Part shown: positions 27,870 through 39,003 of the stretch, in pieces
How the letters are laid out: the number at the start of each line of letters is the position of its first letter
Numbering within the stretch: the first letter of the stretch is position 1
Source of the DNA: Robbsia betulipollinis
GTDB lineage: Bacteria > Pseudomonadota > Gammaproteobacteria > Burkholderiales > Burkholderiaceae
Length of the DNA: 64,000 bases
Reading direction: 5' to 3'
Assembly: GCF_026624755.1 (NCBI RefSeq)
Contig: NZ_JAPMXC010000001.1
Span: 186,001 to 250,000, forward strand
Notes under the pieces: generated by a model
Seen by the model: only the letters and a program-made list of their open reading frames with translations
What the model was told of the DNA's origin: nothing
The model's database searches: none
Made by a program: the position numbers and the translations under genes

Positions 27870-27923
27870 GGCGAAGTTTTGCTTTTAAGGCAGAAAAACC
27901 CACACCCCTGACCTTTTTTGACT

Positions 27924-27955
27924 GGTTTCAGAGCGTTCTGAAAACGCTGAAAGCC
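27924..27955 (-). terminator. hairpin just downstream of selC
   Basis: AGCGTT (27932-27937) pairs with AACGCT (27943-27948), and the outer arms GGTTTCAG and CTGAAAGCC extend the stem with a one-base bulge. It starts 3 nt past the tRNA 3' CCA in the direction of selC transcription. No strong T-run follows directly. It could end the selC transcript or mark the att junction. Confidence 0.4.
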
Positions 27956-27958
27956 TTA

Positions 27959-28054
27959 TGGCGGAAGGCAGCAGGAGTCGAACCTACATGGGAGCGGCTG
28001 ACGCCCCCAACCGGGTTTGAAGCCCGGCCGCACCACCGGATGCGGATGCCCTCC
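27959..28054 (-). tRNA. selC: tRNA-Sec (anticodon TCA)
   Basis: On the minus strand a 96-nt tRNA starts GGAGGGCATCCG and ends CTGCCTTCCGCCA with an encoded CCA. The acceptor stem has eight pairs (GGAGGGCA with TGCCTTCC, one G-U). The anticodon TCA lies at 28018-28020 within CTTCAAA. A long variable arm and the T-arm motif GGTTCGACTCC are present. Eight acceptor pairs, the UGA-reading anticodon and the long extra arm are diagnostic of tRNA-Sec and match E. coli selC in layout. It lies directly downstream of selB. Confidence 0.97.
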
Positions 28055-28067
28055 CTGAATCCGAGAC

Positions 28068-28097
28068 AAGGGACCGCTACCGGCGGCCCGGTCCCTT
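28068..28097. terminator. 9-bp hairpin between selB and selC
   Basis: AAGGGACCG (28068-28076) and CGGTCCCTT (28089-28097) are perfect complements around a 12-nt loop. It lies in the 102-bp gap between the selB stop and the 5' end of selC. TTTT follows on the plus strand; on the minus strand (selB direction) the U-tract is weak. It may end selB transcription or act as a processing point for the tRNA precursor. Confidence 0.45.
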
Positions 28098-28156
28098 TTG
28101 AAAGATAACACGGGACGCACCGCGTCCGGTCGTGCTACCCAAACCCACCTGCCGGA

Positions 28157-30171
<2,015 letters not shown>

Positions 30172-30175
<4 letters not shown>

Positions 30176-31797
30176 CGCGCGGCTCCGGGGGGCGTCGGCG
30201 TGGATGCGGGCGCCAGCCCGCCGAGTTGCGCCACGAAGGCGTCCTGCTCCCGCGCTTCGAGACAACGCAGGTCGAGCACGAGCGCGTCCTGCGCGATACG
30301 GCCGATCACCGGGCGTGGCAGTTCGCGCAGGTTTTTTTCAAGACGGTTGAGCGAGGGGCCGGTGCGGCGCCCGGCGGCACGCCGGATCGCGAGCGCGCAA
30401 CTGGGGAGCGATTCGACCGGCAACGCGCCGCTGCCGATCTGGCTGAACACCGGTTCGACGCTCACGGTCCAGTCCTCGCCCAGTGCGCGCTGCATCGCGG
30501 GCGCAAGCGTGTCGGCCTGCGCGCGGATGTGCGCCGCGTCGCGCGTGAGCAGGCGCAAGGTCGTGAGCCGCTCGGCCAGGAATTCCGGTTCGCGATACAG
30601 CGCGAGCACGGGTTCGAGCGCGGCGAGCGTGAGCTTGCCGACGCGCAGCGCGCGCTTGAGCGGGTTTTTCTTGATCCGGGCGATCAGGTCGGCCCGACCG
30701 ACGATGATGCCGGCCTGGGGGCCGCCCAGCAGTTTGTCGCCGCTGAAGGTGACCAGGTCGGCACCGGCGGCGATGGTCTCGGCGACGGTGGGTTCGCGGG
30801 CGAGCCCGTAGGCGGAGAGGTCGATCAGCGTGCCGCTGCCGAGATCCACGACGACGGGCACGCCGTGCTGACGGCCGAGCGGCGCGAGCTCGTCGAGTTC
30901 GACGCTTTTGGTGAAGCCGGTGATCGCGTAATTGCTGCAATGCACCTTCATCAGCATGGCGGTGGTCGGGCCGATCGCCTGTGCGTAGTCGGCGAGGTGG
31001 GTCCGGTTGGTGGTGCCGACCTCGACCAGCCGCGCACCCGCGCGGTTCATGATGTCGGGAATGCGAAACGCACCGCCGATCTCGACCAGTTCGCCGCGCG
31101 AGACGACGACGTCCCGGTCCACGCCGAGCGTGCCGAGCATCAGCAGGACCGCGGCGGCGTTGTTGTTGACGACGGTGGCGGCTTCGGCGCCGGTCAGTTC
31201 GCAGATCAGGTCGGCGACGAGGTCGTCGCGGTCGCCCCGCCCGCCGGTCTCGAGATCGAATTCGAGATTCGCCGGCGCGCGCAGCGCGGCGACGACCGAT
31301 TCGACCGCGACATCGGGCAACAGCGCGCGGCCGAGATTGGTGTGCAGGACCGTGCCGGTGAGGTTGAAGACGAGACGCAGACGCGGCACGGCGGCGGCGG
31401 CGAGCCGCCATTGGACGTCGGTGACGACCGCCTCCAGCATGGCGTCCCGCGCCGCGCCGGGCATCGTGTCGGAGGCCACATCCGACGTCGCGGGGACGGC
31501 ACCCGCGCCCGGCACGGGTCCGCGGGTCGCACTTGCCGCCTCGCCCCGCGATTCGCGCGTCAATTGTTCGCGCCGCGCGGCGAGCGCGTCGCGAATCACC
31601 GCGAGAACGCGCGTGCGTCCGTGCCGGGCGATCGAGGGCGCGAGCGCGGGAAAGGCGATCACCCGCTCGACGGAAGGAATGCGCGCGGCGGCGCTGCGCG
31701 TGGCAGACGCGCTCGGCACGGACGCCCCGTCGGCTGCGTGCGCCGGCGTCACGGGTCCGGCCACGGGGACCGCGGCGGCGTCAGGAAGTCGCGTCAT
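30172..31797 (-). CDS. selA: L-seryl-tRNA(Sec) selenium transferase
   Basis: A 541-residue PLP enzyme that converts Ser-tRNA-Sec to Sec-tRNA-Sec using selenophosphate from SelD. The PLP lysine is Lys355 in [20 protein letters not shown]. Other family marks are [16 protein letters not shown] and [13 protein letters not shown]. It is about 80 residues longer than E. coli SelA. The extra length lies in an Ala/Pro-rich N-terminal extension (1-30) and an insert near 85-112. The start overlaps the end of fdhE by 17 nt and the stop overlaps selB by 4 nt, giving a tightly coupled fdhE-selA-selB unit. Confidence 0.96.
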
Positions 31798-32839
31798 CGA
31801 GCCAGAAGAGAGGATTGCCGCTGATCCGTTCGTAGCCCGCCTCGGTCATCAGCACGTCCAGCGACAGGCTGGCGAGATCGTCGGCAAGCGGCTCGGTGTC
31901 GTAATCGTGCTCCTGGTAGAAGATCTTCCGGTAGCAGTGGCACTTGCCGCAGGTCTCGGCTTTGGCGAACTTCGCGGGGTCGGCCGCCGGGCGCTTGCCG
32001 CCGGGCGCGCCGGCGTCCTCGATCACGTCGGGGGCGCCGGTCTCGACGATGCCGTTATAGGAAATGGTGTCCGTCGATTCGCAATTCGTGCACTTCACGC
32101 GCACCATGTGGAATTCGGTCGTGCACAGGCCGCATTGCAGATAGCGGTAATTCTGGGACGCGCCACCGATGCGCACGACGCTCGCGACGGGTTGCGAGCC
32201 GCATACCGGACACAGCCCGGGATGTTCCATGTACGGAATATCAGTGACCTGGAGACGGCTGGCGCGCTCGGTCCACCAGACCTGCAGGGCGGCGAACAGA
32301 AACGGCGCCGTGGCCGCGTCGGGCGCGGCCAGGCCCGTCAGGACGGCGTCGGCCGCGGCGTCGCGCTCGGCGGGCGACAAGGCCTGCAATGCGCGTAGCG
32401 TCGTGCCGAGGGGCGAGTCGGCACCGTTTGCGCCTGCTGCGTCCGCCGCAGCGGTCAGCGCGCCCAGCAGCCGGTCGAAAACCACGTGCCAACTCGCCTG
32501 CCGCGGGCCGGACGCCGGCAACACCGGCATCGAATGCGCCTGCGAGCGGGCGATCATGTCGTGGTCGAGCGGCCCGACGTCGGAGTCGGTCAGCCCGTTG
32601 AGGACGCCCTGCTGCGCGTCGGCGAGCCGGCCCATCAGATTCAGGTAGCCGCCCAACGCCGGTTCGACGGGAATGCCCGCCACGCTGTTCGCGGCGAGCC
32701 GGCGCATGCGCGTCGCCCGTGCGCCGAACGCGCCATAGCGCTCCGGCAGGCGCACGCGCGGAATGGATGAATGATCGAGCGATTCGATCTGACCTGCTTC
32801 TAGGATACGTTGCACGACAACACCTTTCTTGGAAACCAC
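31781..32839 (-). CDS. fdhE: formate dehydrogenase accessory protein FdhE
   Basis: A 352-residue cytoplasmic protein with the four CxxC knuckles of Fdh[36 protein letters not shown] and [12 protein letters not shown]. These bind iron in a rubredoxin-like way. FdhE is needed for activity of respiratory formate dehydrogenases and interacts with the FdnG/FdoG catalytic subunit before Tat export. The final NPLFWLDD is also typical. It sits between the fdo structural genes and selA. A strong terminator at 32920-32958 separates it from fdoI, so it may have its own promoter in the 155-bp gap. Confidence 0.93.
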   Translation of the reverse strand: MVSKKGVVVQRILEAGQIESLDHSSIPRVRLPERYGAFGARATRMRRLAANSVAGIPVEPALGGYLNLMGRLADAQQGVLNGLTDSDVGPLDHDMIARSQAHSMPVLPASGPRQASWHVVFDRLLGALTAAADAAGANGADSPLGTTLRALQALSPAERDAAADAVLTGLAAPDAATAPFLFAALQVWWTERASRLQVTDIPYMEHPGLCPVCGSQPVASVVRIGGASQNYRYLQCGLCTTEFHMVRVKCTNCESTDTISYNGIVETGAPDVIEDAGAPGGKRPAADPAKFAKAETCGKCHCYRKIFYQEHDYDTEPLADDLASLSLDVLMTEAGYERISGNPLFWLDDATS

Positions 32840-32919
32840 GCGTCACCGGCGCCGCGGAACGACGCCGGACGCTCAATCCTAACCCATGTACGGCCCGGCA
32901 TGCAGCCGGGCATCTCATG

Positions 32920-32958
32920 AAAAAGGCCGCCGATCCGCATCGCTGCGGGTCGGCGGCC
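32920..32958 (-). terminator. intrinsic terminator after fdoI
   Basis: GGCCGCCGATCCGCA (32925-32939) and TGCGGGTCGGCGGCC (32944-32958) form a 15-bp stem with one mismatch and a 4-nt loop. Read on the minus strand the hairpin is followed by a run of T (plus-strand AAAAA at 32920-32924). It lies 36 nt after the fdoI stop and is the best-formed intrinsic terminator seen in the window. Confidence 0.85.
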
Positions 32959-32994
32959 CCTTTCGTCCGGCGGCTTCACGCCGGCCGAATCACA

Positions 32995-33651
32995 TCAGCG
33001 ATTCTTCTTGATAATGTCGTCGAACCAGCGCGGGTGATGCTTGCGCGCCCAGCCCAGCGTCACGGTGCCCTTCACCATCGCGCCGATCGAGCCCTTGATC
33101 CAGATCGCGGCATAGATATGCACGACGATGGAGGTGATCAGCACGAAAGCCGCGGCCGCGTGCGCGAGCGCCGCGAGGCGGATGATCGGAATACCGAAGT
33201 ACACCGAGAACCATTGCCGCCAGATCACGATGCCGGAGAACAGCAACACCAGCATGCAGGCGACCAGCGCGAAGAACAGCAGCTTCTGACCGGCGTTGTA
33301 ACGGCCGATGCGCGGCAGCTTCTCCTCGCGGTTGGTCAGCACGTCGCCGATCTGCTTCATCCACTGGACGTCGCTGCGGTCGAGCATGTTGTGGTGCCAG
33401 AAGCGGAACACCAGACCGAAGAACGACAGGAACATCACGACACCCACGTACGGGTGCAGGATGCGCGTCCACTGGCCGCCGCCGAAGAGCGCGCTCAACC
33501 AGAACATCGACGGGTGAAACAACGACAGGCCCGACAGCGCCAGGATCACGAAAGTGATCGCGGTAAGCCAGTGATTGCTCCGCTCGTTCGCCGTGTAGCG
33601 CACCACCAACGGTTCGCCGTGCGGCTTGTGACCATCGTCGAGCTGGCTCAT
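32995..33651 (-). CDS. fdoI: formate dehydrogenase-N/O gamma subunit, cytochrome b556
   Basis: A 218-residue membrane subunit with four helices and the haem b histidines of the FdnI/FdoI family. These are [20 protein letters not shown] at helix 1, [12 protein letters not shown] at helix 2 and [20 protein letters not shown] at the last helix. It anchors the complex on the periplasmic face and passes electrons from FdoH to quinone. The ATG at 33651 overlaps the fdoH stop by 4 nt. An intrinsic terminator follows its stop. Confidence 0.95.
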   Translation of the reverse strand: MSQLDDGHKPHGEPLVVRYTANERSNHWLTAITFVILALSGLSLFHPSMFWLSALFGGGQWTRILHPYVGVVMFLSFFGLVFRFWHHNMLDRSDVQWMKQIGDVLTNREEKLPRIGRYNAGQKLLFFALVACMLVLLFSGIVIWRQWFSVYFGIPIIRLAALAHAAAAFVLITSIVVHIYAAIWIKGSIGAMVKGTVTLGWARKHHPRWFDDIIKKNR

Positions 33652-34589
33652 TCCACGATCTCCTTGTCGTTTTCCCGATGCGTGCGGATATGCGCGGCGT
33701 CCGCCTCGGCCAGGGCCGCTTCCTCATCCTCTTCATGCGTCTCGTTCGGGCCGATGCGCGTGTAGTGGAAGAAGCCGGCCAGGGCGGTCAGGGCGATGCC
33801 CGCCACCGCGAGCGGCTTGGCGATGCCCTTCCAGACCCGCACCATCGGGCTGATGCGCGGATTGTCGGCCAGACCGTGATACAGCGACGGCTTGTCCGCG
33901 TGATGCAGCACGTACATCACGTGCGTGCCGCTCACGCCCGGCGGGTCGTACAGACCCGCGTTCTCGAAACCGCGCTCCTTCAGGTCGACGATCCGGTCCG
34001 CGGCCTGCACCTTCATGTCTTCCTTGGTACCGAACATGATGGCGCCGGTCGGGCAGGTCTTCACGCACGCGGGTTCCTGGCCGACGGCGACGCGGTCCGA
34101 ACAGAGCGTGCACTTGTACACCCGGTTGTCCTTCTTCGACATCCGCGGAATGTTGAACGGGCAGCCGCTGATGCAATAGCCGCAACCGATGCAGTTTTCC
34201 TCGTGGAAGTCGACGATGCCGTTCGTGTACTGCACGATGGCGCCGGGCGACGGGCAGGCTTTCAGGCAGCCCGGGTCCTCGCAGTGCATGCAGCCGTCCT
34301 TGCGGATCAGCCATTCGAGATCGCCCGACGCGTTCTCGTATTCCGAGAAACGCATCACGGTCCAGGACTGCGGACTCAGGTCGCGCGGGTTGTCGTACTC
34401 ACCCGTTGTGATGCCGATGTCGTCGCGCAGATCATTCCATTCCATGCACGCGGTCTGGCACGCCTTGCAGCCGATGCATTTCGATACATCGATCAGCTTG
34501 GCGACCGAACCAGTGACGGGCGTGCGCGCCTCGGGAGGCTGCACGGTCGTCGCGGAGAGACGCTTGATATCCAACGATTGCAATGCCAT
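33648..34589 (-). CDS. fdoH: formate dehydrogenase-N/O beta (iron-sulfur) subunit
   Basis: A 313-residue ferredoxin-type subunit with four [4Fe-4S] cluster motifs: [52 protein letters not shown] and [13 protein letters not shown] with [14 protein letters not shown] single C-terminal membrane helix (about 268-285, [18 protein letters not shown]) anchors it, as in FdnH. It carries electrons from the molybdenum site of FdoG to the cytochrome b subunit. It starts 18 nt after fdoG and overlaps fdoI by 4 nt. Confidence 0.95.
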   Translation of the reverse strand: MALQSLDIKRLSATTVQPPEARTPVTGSVAKLIDVSKCIGCKACQTACMEWNDLRDDIGITTGEYDNPRDLSPQSWTVMRFSEYENASGDLEWLIRKDGCMHCEDPGCLKACPSPGAIVQYTNGIVDFHEENCIGCGYCISGCPFNIPRMSKKDNRVYKCTLCSDRVAVGQEPACVKTCPTGAIMFGTKEDMKVQAADRIVDLKERGFENAGLYDPPGVSGTHVMYVLHHADKPSLYHGLADNPRISPMVRVWKGIAKPLAVAGIALTALAGFFHYTRIGPNETHEEDEEAALAEADAAHIRTHRENDKEIVE

Positions 34590-34607
34590 TTCAGGATTCC
34601 TCGCGCA

Positions 34608-37600
34608 TTAAGCTTTCTCGACCTTCACCAGGAAGGACTTGAACTCCGGTGTCTGCGAGTTCCCGTCCCCCACGACCGGGGTCAATGTATTGGCGAGGTA
34701 GCCTGCCTTGGCGACGCCCTTGAATCCCCAGTGAATCGGGATGCCCACGTGCTGGACCTTCTTGCCCTCGATCATCAGTGCCTTGATCCGCTTGGTGACC
34801 ACCGCCTTCGCGACGATCGACCCCCGGTTCGAACTCACCTTGACCCGGTCGCCCGCGATCACGCCGACCTCCTTGGCCAGATCCTCGCCGATTTCGACGA
34901 ACTGCTCCGGCTGCACGATCGCGTTCAGCTTCGCGTGCTTGGTCCAGTAGTGGAAGTGCTCGGTGAGACGGTAGGTCGTGGCGGCGTGCGGGAACTGCTC
35001 CTTCTTGCCGAACGCGGCCCGATCGTCCGGGAACACGCGCGCCGCCGGGTTGTTCAGCGCCAGCGCATTGTTCGGATGCATCGGGTTGTAACCCACCGGC
35101 GTCTCGAACGGTTCGTAATGCTCGGGGAACGGCCCTTCGGCCAGCCCGTCGCGCGCGAAGAACCGTGCGACACCCTCCGGATTCATGATGAAGGGCCCCA
35201 TGCCCGTCTCGGGCGGCTCGTCAACCTTGTAGTCCGGCACGTCGATGCCGCTCCACGTCTTGCCGTTCCACCCGATGATCTTGCGCCGCGCGTCGAAGGG
35301 CTGACCCGCCACGTCGCAGGATGCGCGGTTGTACAGGATCCGCCGATTGACCGGCCAGGCCCACGCCCAGTTCAGCGTGTTGCCGATGCCGCTCGGGTCG
35401 GAGTTGTCGCGACGACCCATCTGGTTGCCGGCCTTCGTCCACGCGCCGCAATAGATCCAGCAGCCGCTGGTCGTCGTGCCGTCATCCCGCAGCAGCGCGA
35501 ACGACGGCAACTGCTCGCCGGCCTTCGCGAGGATCTTGGTCGGATCCTTCGGGTCCTTGATATCCGCCAGCGCCCGGCCGTTGTACTCCATCGCCAGCTC
35601 TTCCGGCGTCGGGCTTTCCGGCTGGAGATAGGTCCACGTCAGCTTGGTGATCGGGTCCGGATACTTGCCGCCGTCCTTCTTGTACGCCGCGCGCATGCGC
35701 AGGAACAGGCCCGACATGATTTCCAGGTCGCTGCGCGTTTCCCACGGCGGCTGCGCGCCCTGCCAGTGCCATTGCAGCCAGCGGGCCGAGTTCGTCACCG
35801 ATCCGCGCTCCTCGGCGAAGCAGGTCGTCGGCAGGCGGAACACTTCCGTCTGGATCTTGCTCGGGTCGACGTCGTTGAGCGCGCCGTGGTTCGCCCAGAA
35901 TTCGGACGTTTCGGTGGCCAGCGGATCCATGATCACGAGCCACTTCAGCTTCGACAGCGCTTCCGTGCTCTTCTGCTTGTTCGGCGCCGACGCCAGCGGG
36001 TTGAAGCCCTGGCAGATGTAGCCGTTCATCTTGCCCTGGTGCATCAGTTCGAACGCCTGCAGCAGGTCGTACGACTTGTCGAGCTTGGGCAGGTAGTCGT
36101 AGCCCCAGTTGTTGTCCTTGGTCGCGGCGTCGCCGTACCAGGTCTTCATCAGGCTGACGAAAAAGCTGCGGTAGTTCTTCCAGTAACTCAACTGGTTCGG
36201 CCGCAGCGGCTGCGCGGCGCGCGCCTTGATGTAGTCCTCGTACTCCTGCTCCTTCTCCGTCGGCAGCGTCATGTAGCCGGTGAGCAGGTTCGACATCAGG
36301 CCCAGGTCGGTCAGGCCCTGGATGTTCGAGTGACCCCGCAGCGCGTTCATGCCGCCGCCGGCGATGCCGATGTTGCCCAGCAGCAGCTGCACCATCGCAC
36401 CGGTGCGGATGATCTGCGCACCGATCGAATGGTGCGTCCAGCCCAGCGCGTACAGGATCGTGCCGGCGCGGTCCGGACGGGCCGTGGTCGCCAGCATCTC
36501 GCACACGGCGAGGAACTTGGCCTTGGGCGTGCCGCACACGCTCTCGACCTTCTCGGGCGTGTAGCGCGCGTAATGCGCCTTCATCAGGTTGTAGACGCAA
36601 CGCGGGTGCTGCATGGTCATGTCGACCTTCGCGTAGCCCTGGTCGTCCTTCTCGTAGTCCCAGGTCGTCTTGTCGTACTTGTGCGCCTTCTCGTCGTAGC
36701 CCGAGAAGATGCCGTCCGTGAACTGGAAAGCCTCACTGACGATGAACGGCATGTCGGTGTAGTTCTTCACGTACTCGTGCTGGATCTTGTCATTCGTCAG
36801 CAGGTAGTTGATCACCCCGCCGAGGAAAACGATGTCCGAGCCGGTACGAATCGGGGCGTAGAAATCCGCGACCGATGCCGTACGGGTGAAGCGCGGGTCG
36901 ACGACCAGCAGACGCGCCTTGTTGTGCGCCTTCGCTTCCGTCACCCACTTGAACCCACAGGGATGCGCTTCTGCGGCGTTGCCGCCCATCACCAGGATCA
37001 CGTCCGCATTCTTGATGTCGACCCAATGGTTCGTCATCGCTCCACGGCCAAACGTCGGGGCAAGACCTGCCACCGTCGGACCGTGTCAGACACGCGCCTG
37101 GTTGTCGAACGCCAGCATGCCGGTCGCCCGGATCGCCTTGTGCGTCAGGTAGCCCACTTCGTTGCTGCTCGCCGAGGCCGCCAGCATGCCGGTGGTCAAC
37201 CATCGGTTGACCGTCTGGCCTTTCTCGTTCTTTTCCACGAAGTTCGCGTCGCGGTCCGCCTTCATCAGCGCGGCGATGCGGTTCAACGCGTCGTCCCACG
37301 AGATCGGTTGCCACTTGTCGGAACCCGGGGCCCGGTATTCCGGCACTTTCAACCGGCTCGCGCTGTGGACGAAATCGATCAGGCTTGCGCCCTTCGGGCA
37401 CAGCGTGCCGCGATTGACGGGGTGATCGGGGTCGCCCTCGATGTGGATGATGCTGGCCGTGGCGTTCTTCGCGCCGTCGCCCAGACCGTACATCAAAATG
37501 CCGCATCCTACTGCGCAGTAGGTGCAGGTGTTGCGAGTTTCGGTCGTGCGCGACAGCTTGTACTGACGCACTTCAGCAAGCGCCTGCTGGGGAGCAAACC

Positions 37601-37676
37601 CGAGCATCGCCATGCTTGAACCGGCCAGTGTGGCGCCCGTTACTTTTAGGAACTGGCGCCGTGACATCTGAACCAT
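34608..37676 (-). CDS. fdoG: formate dehydrogenase-N/O alpha subunit, selenocysteine-containing
   Basis: Encodes 1022 residues if the in-frame UGA at 37086-37088 is read as selenocysteine 197. The context NQARV-Sec-HGPTVAGLAP is the FdnG/FdoG active-site signature, and a SECIS hairpin follows at once. A twin-arginine signal (MSRRQFLKVTGATLAG) directs Tat export. The [4Fe-4S] cysteines are Cys51, Cys54, Cys58 (NTCTYCAVGCG) and Cys93 (LCPKG). Molybdopterin-oxidoreductase domains fill the rest. It oxidises periplasmic formate to CO2 and donates electrons to FdoH-FdoI. The ATG at 37676 has a GAGG ribosome-binding site. Automatic callers would split it at the UGA. FdoG versus FdnG (aerobic versus nitrate-linked) cannot be told apart here. 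Confidence 0.96.
37043..37088 (-). promoter_or_regulatory. bacterial SECIS element in fdoG
   Basis: Directly after the UGA, CACGGTC pairs with GGCCGTG at the base (7 bp, one G-U). The apical part is GGCA-GGTCT-TGCC (plus-strand 37059-37071), a 4-bp stem closing the GGUCU loop, which is the known SelB contact in E. coli fdhF and fdnG. The distance from UGA to the loop fits functional bacterial SECIS elements. Confidence 0.9.
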
Positions 37677-37712
37677 GATGTGCCTCGGCTTGTATTGTGG
37701 GAAAACGCCTGG

Positions 37713-37718
37713 ATTATA
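37713..37718 (-). promoter_or_regulatory. candidate -10 box for fdoGHI
   Basis: On the minus strand a perfect TATAAT (in CGTATAATCC) lies about 37 nt before the fdoG ATG. The matching -35 region at 16-18 nt spacing is poor (GACGGA or similar), so an activator or another promoter may be needed. Confidence 0.4.
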
Positions 37719-37863
37719 CGTCCAAGCTGCGGTTTTCCGTCGCGGCGCCAATCGGTCGCGGGGCGGAAAGCAACAGCCCGGGCGGCGAATCCCCATTCCC
37801 GCTTCATGAGAATCGGCGGCGTTGTTTGTAAACCTCTTCCAATTCCCCGTTTATTCCGCCAAA

Positions 37864-37881
37864 CGACTGAAAAATCAGTCG
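37864..37881. promoter_or_regulatory. perfect 7-bp palindrome in the fdoG/rpiR intergenic region
   Basis: CGACTGA-AAAA-TCAGTCG is an exact inverted repeat, flanked by a run of seven A. It lies in the 328-bp divergent region between fdoG and the RpiR-type regulator gene, about 190 nt upstream of fdoG. No regulator is known to me for this exact sequence. Confidence 0.45.
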
Positions 37882-37941
37882 AAAAAAACCTTCTCTCCGG
37901 ATAAGACGGGCGTATTCCGTGGAGGATCGTTGCGGAATGTC

Positions 37942-37986
37942 GAAAAGATATTTTCATAATATTTTTTCCGTGCAAGAATATTTTCA
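37942..37986. promoter_or_regulatory. AT-rich repeated sites before the RpiR-type regulator
   Basis: GAAAA-GATA-TTTTC (37942-37955) is an inverted repeat. The sequence ATATTTTCA occurs twice (37948-37956 and 37978-37986), 30 bp apart, ending 19 nt before the ATG at 38005. Such repeated AT-rich half-sites next to the gene of a helix-turn-helix regulator suggest autoregulation. Confidence 0.45.
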
Positions 37987-38004
37987 AGATTACATAGAAC
38001 TTAC

Positions 38005-39003
38005 ATGCCGCCCCCGTCTCCGCCCCTCGACACCGAGAACTCGATTCTGCGCACGATCGCCACGGCTGCGTCGCTCACGCCGGTGCAGCGCCGGATGGCG
38101 AACTTCGTCCAGGACAACATGTTCCGCGCCGCGACGATGAGCATCGACGAGTTCGCCGTGGCGGCAGGCGCGTCGGCGGCCACGGCGAACCGGTTCGCGC
38201 GCGCGCTCGGTTTCGATGGCTATCCGTCGTTCAGAGGCGCTCTGGTCCGCGGTTACGAGGCCAATCTGGCGCCGGTCGAACGCCTGCGGCGCGCGCAGAA
38301 CAGCGCGCAGGCGAGCGCGCCGGGCCGCGATGGCCTGCTCGACGCGTCGCTCGCGCAGAGCGTGAACAATATCGAGACGACCCGGCTCGCGCTCGACCCG
38401 GCGGCCTGCACGACGATCGTCGATGCGATGCTGGGCGCGCGCCGGGTGCATGTTCTGGGATATGGCGCGAGCGCCTTCCTCGCGGGCCTGACCGAGCACG
38501 GCTTCACCCCCTACTGCCCCGACATCCAGTCGCTGGCGCTGCTGGGCGGCCCTTCGCACGCGGCGCGGCGGCTGTCGAGCGCGGGGCGCGAGGACGTGCT
38601 GCTGTCGATCGGATTTCCGCGTTACTCGGCCGACACCGTGACGCTGACCCGCTACGCGGCCAAGCGCGGGGTGCGGATCTTCGCGCTGACCGATTGCCCC
38701 GTGTCGCCGCTCGCCGCGCTTGCGCAGGTGTCGCTGTTCATCCGTTCGACGCGCCAGCTCGCCGCCAATTCCGATGCGGCGGTGCTGACGGTGATCGAGG
38801 CGCTGTGCGACCTGGCCGCGCACCGCAGCCACGACGCGGTCCGCGCGGCCACCGATCTCACCGAGTCGGTGTTGCCCTGGCTGGTGCAGCAGCCGGTCCC
38901 GGAGAGCGCCCGCGCGACGTCCGCGGCGGCATCGGAAACGAACCGCCGCGCCGCCGGCTCCCGCATCGCGCCACGGCGGCAGCCGCCAGGTGTCACGAAA
39001 TGA
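38005..39003 (+). CDS. MurR/RpiR-family transcriptional regulator
   Basis: A 332-residue regulator. An N-terminal HTH_6 domain (about 12-85) includes LTPVQRRMANFVQDNMF and MSIDEFAVAAGASAATANRF. A C-terminal SIS domain (about 125-265) includes RVHVLGYGASAFLAGLTEH and DVLLSIGFPRYSADTVTL. SIS domains bind phosphosugars, as in MurR, which senses MurNAc-6-phosphate. Here the regulator heads an operon of peptide import and peptidase genes. The ligand might therefore be linked to muropeptide or sugar-peptide turnover, which is inference. The tail (about 275-332) is disordered and basic. Its stop overlaps the iaaA start by 4 nt. Confidence 0.9.
   Translation: MPPPSPPLDTENSILRTIATAASLTPVQRRMANFVQDNMFRAATMSIDEFAVAAGASAATANRFARALGFDGYPSFRGALVRGYEANLAPVERLRRAQNSAQASAPGRDGLLDASLAQSVNNIETTRLALDPAACTTIVDAMLGARRVHVLGYGASAFLAGLTEHGFTPYCPDIQSLALLGGPSHAARRLSSAGREDVLLSIGFPRYSADTVTLTRYAAKRGVRIFALTDCPVSPLAALAQVSLFIRSTRQLAANSDAAVLTVIEALCDLAAHRSHDAVRAATDLTESVLPWLVQQPVPESARATSAAASETNRRAAGSRIAPRRQPPGVTK

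Larger units (their letters stand above)
25562..27958. mobile_element. decayed integrative element inserted at the 3' end of tRNA-Sec (selC)
   Basis: The stretch is bounded by the intact tRNA-Sec gene (27959-28054) and, at 25562-25615, by a diverged copy of only the 3' half of that tRNA. Next to the tRNA lies the C-terminal remnant of a tyrosine recombinase (27690-27869). The interior holds a holin-like remnant, unrecognised fragments and one intact-looking Ala/Pro-rich gene (26810-27493). Duplication of the tRNA 3' part at the far end is the expected footprint of site-specific integration. About 2.3 kb remains and no complete integrase is left, so it should be immobile. Gaps 25616-25874, 26321-26809 and 27494-27689 hold no gene I can support. 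Confidence 0.75.

Noticed and set aside
25562-27958. An intact prophage or active genomic island
   Set aside because: Only about 2.3 kb remains, the integrase lacks its N-terminal part and first catalytic boxes, and no structural phage genes are seen.
33678-37619. A 1313-codon open frame on the plus strand opposite fdoGH
   Set aside because: It is antisense to clearly coding genes in GC-rich DNA, has Arg/His/Val-rich low-quality composition and no recognisable domain.
34608-37676. fdoG as a frameshifted or truncated pseudogene
   Set aside because: The internal stop is UGA at the exact selenocysteine position, followed by a SECIS, with selABC next door.
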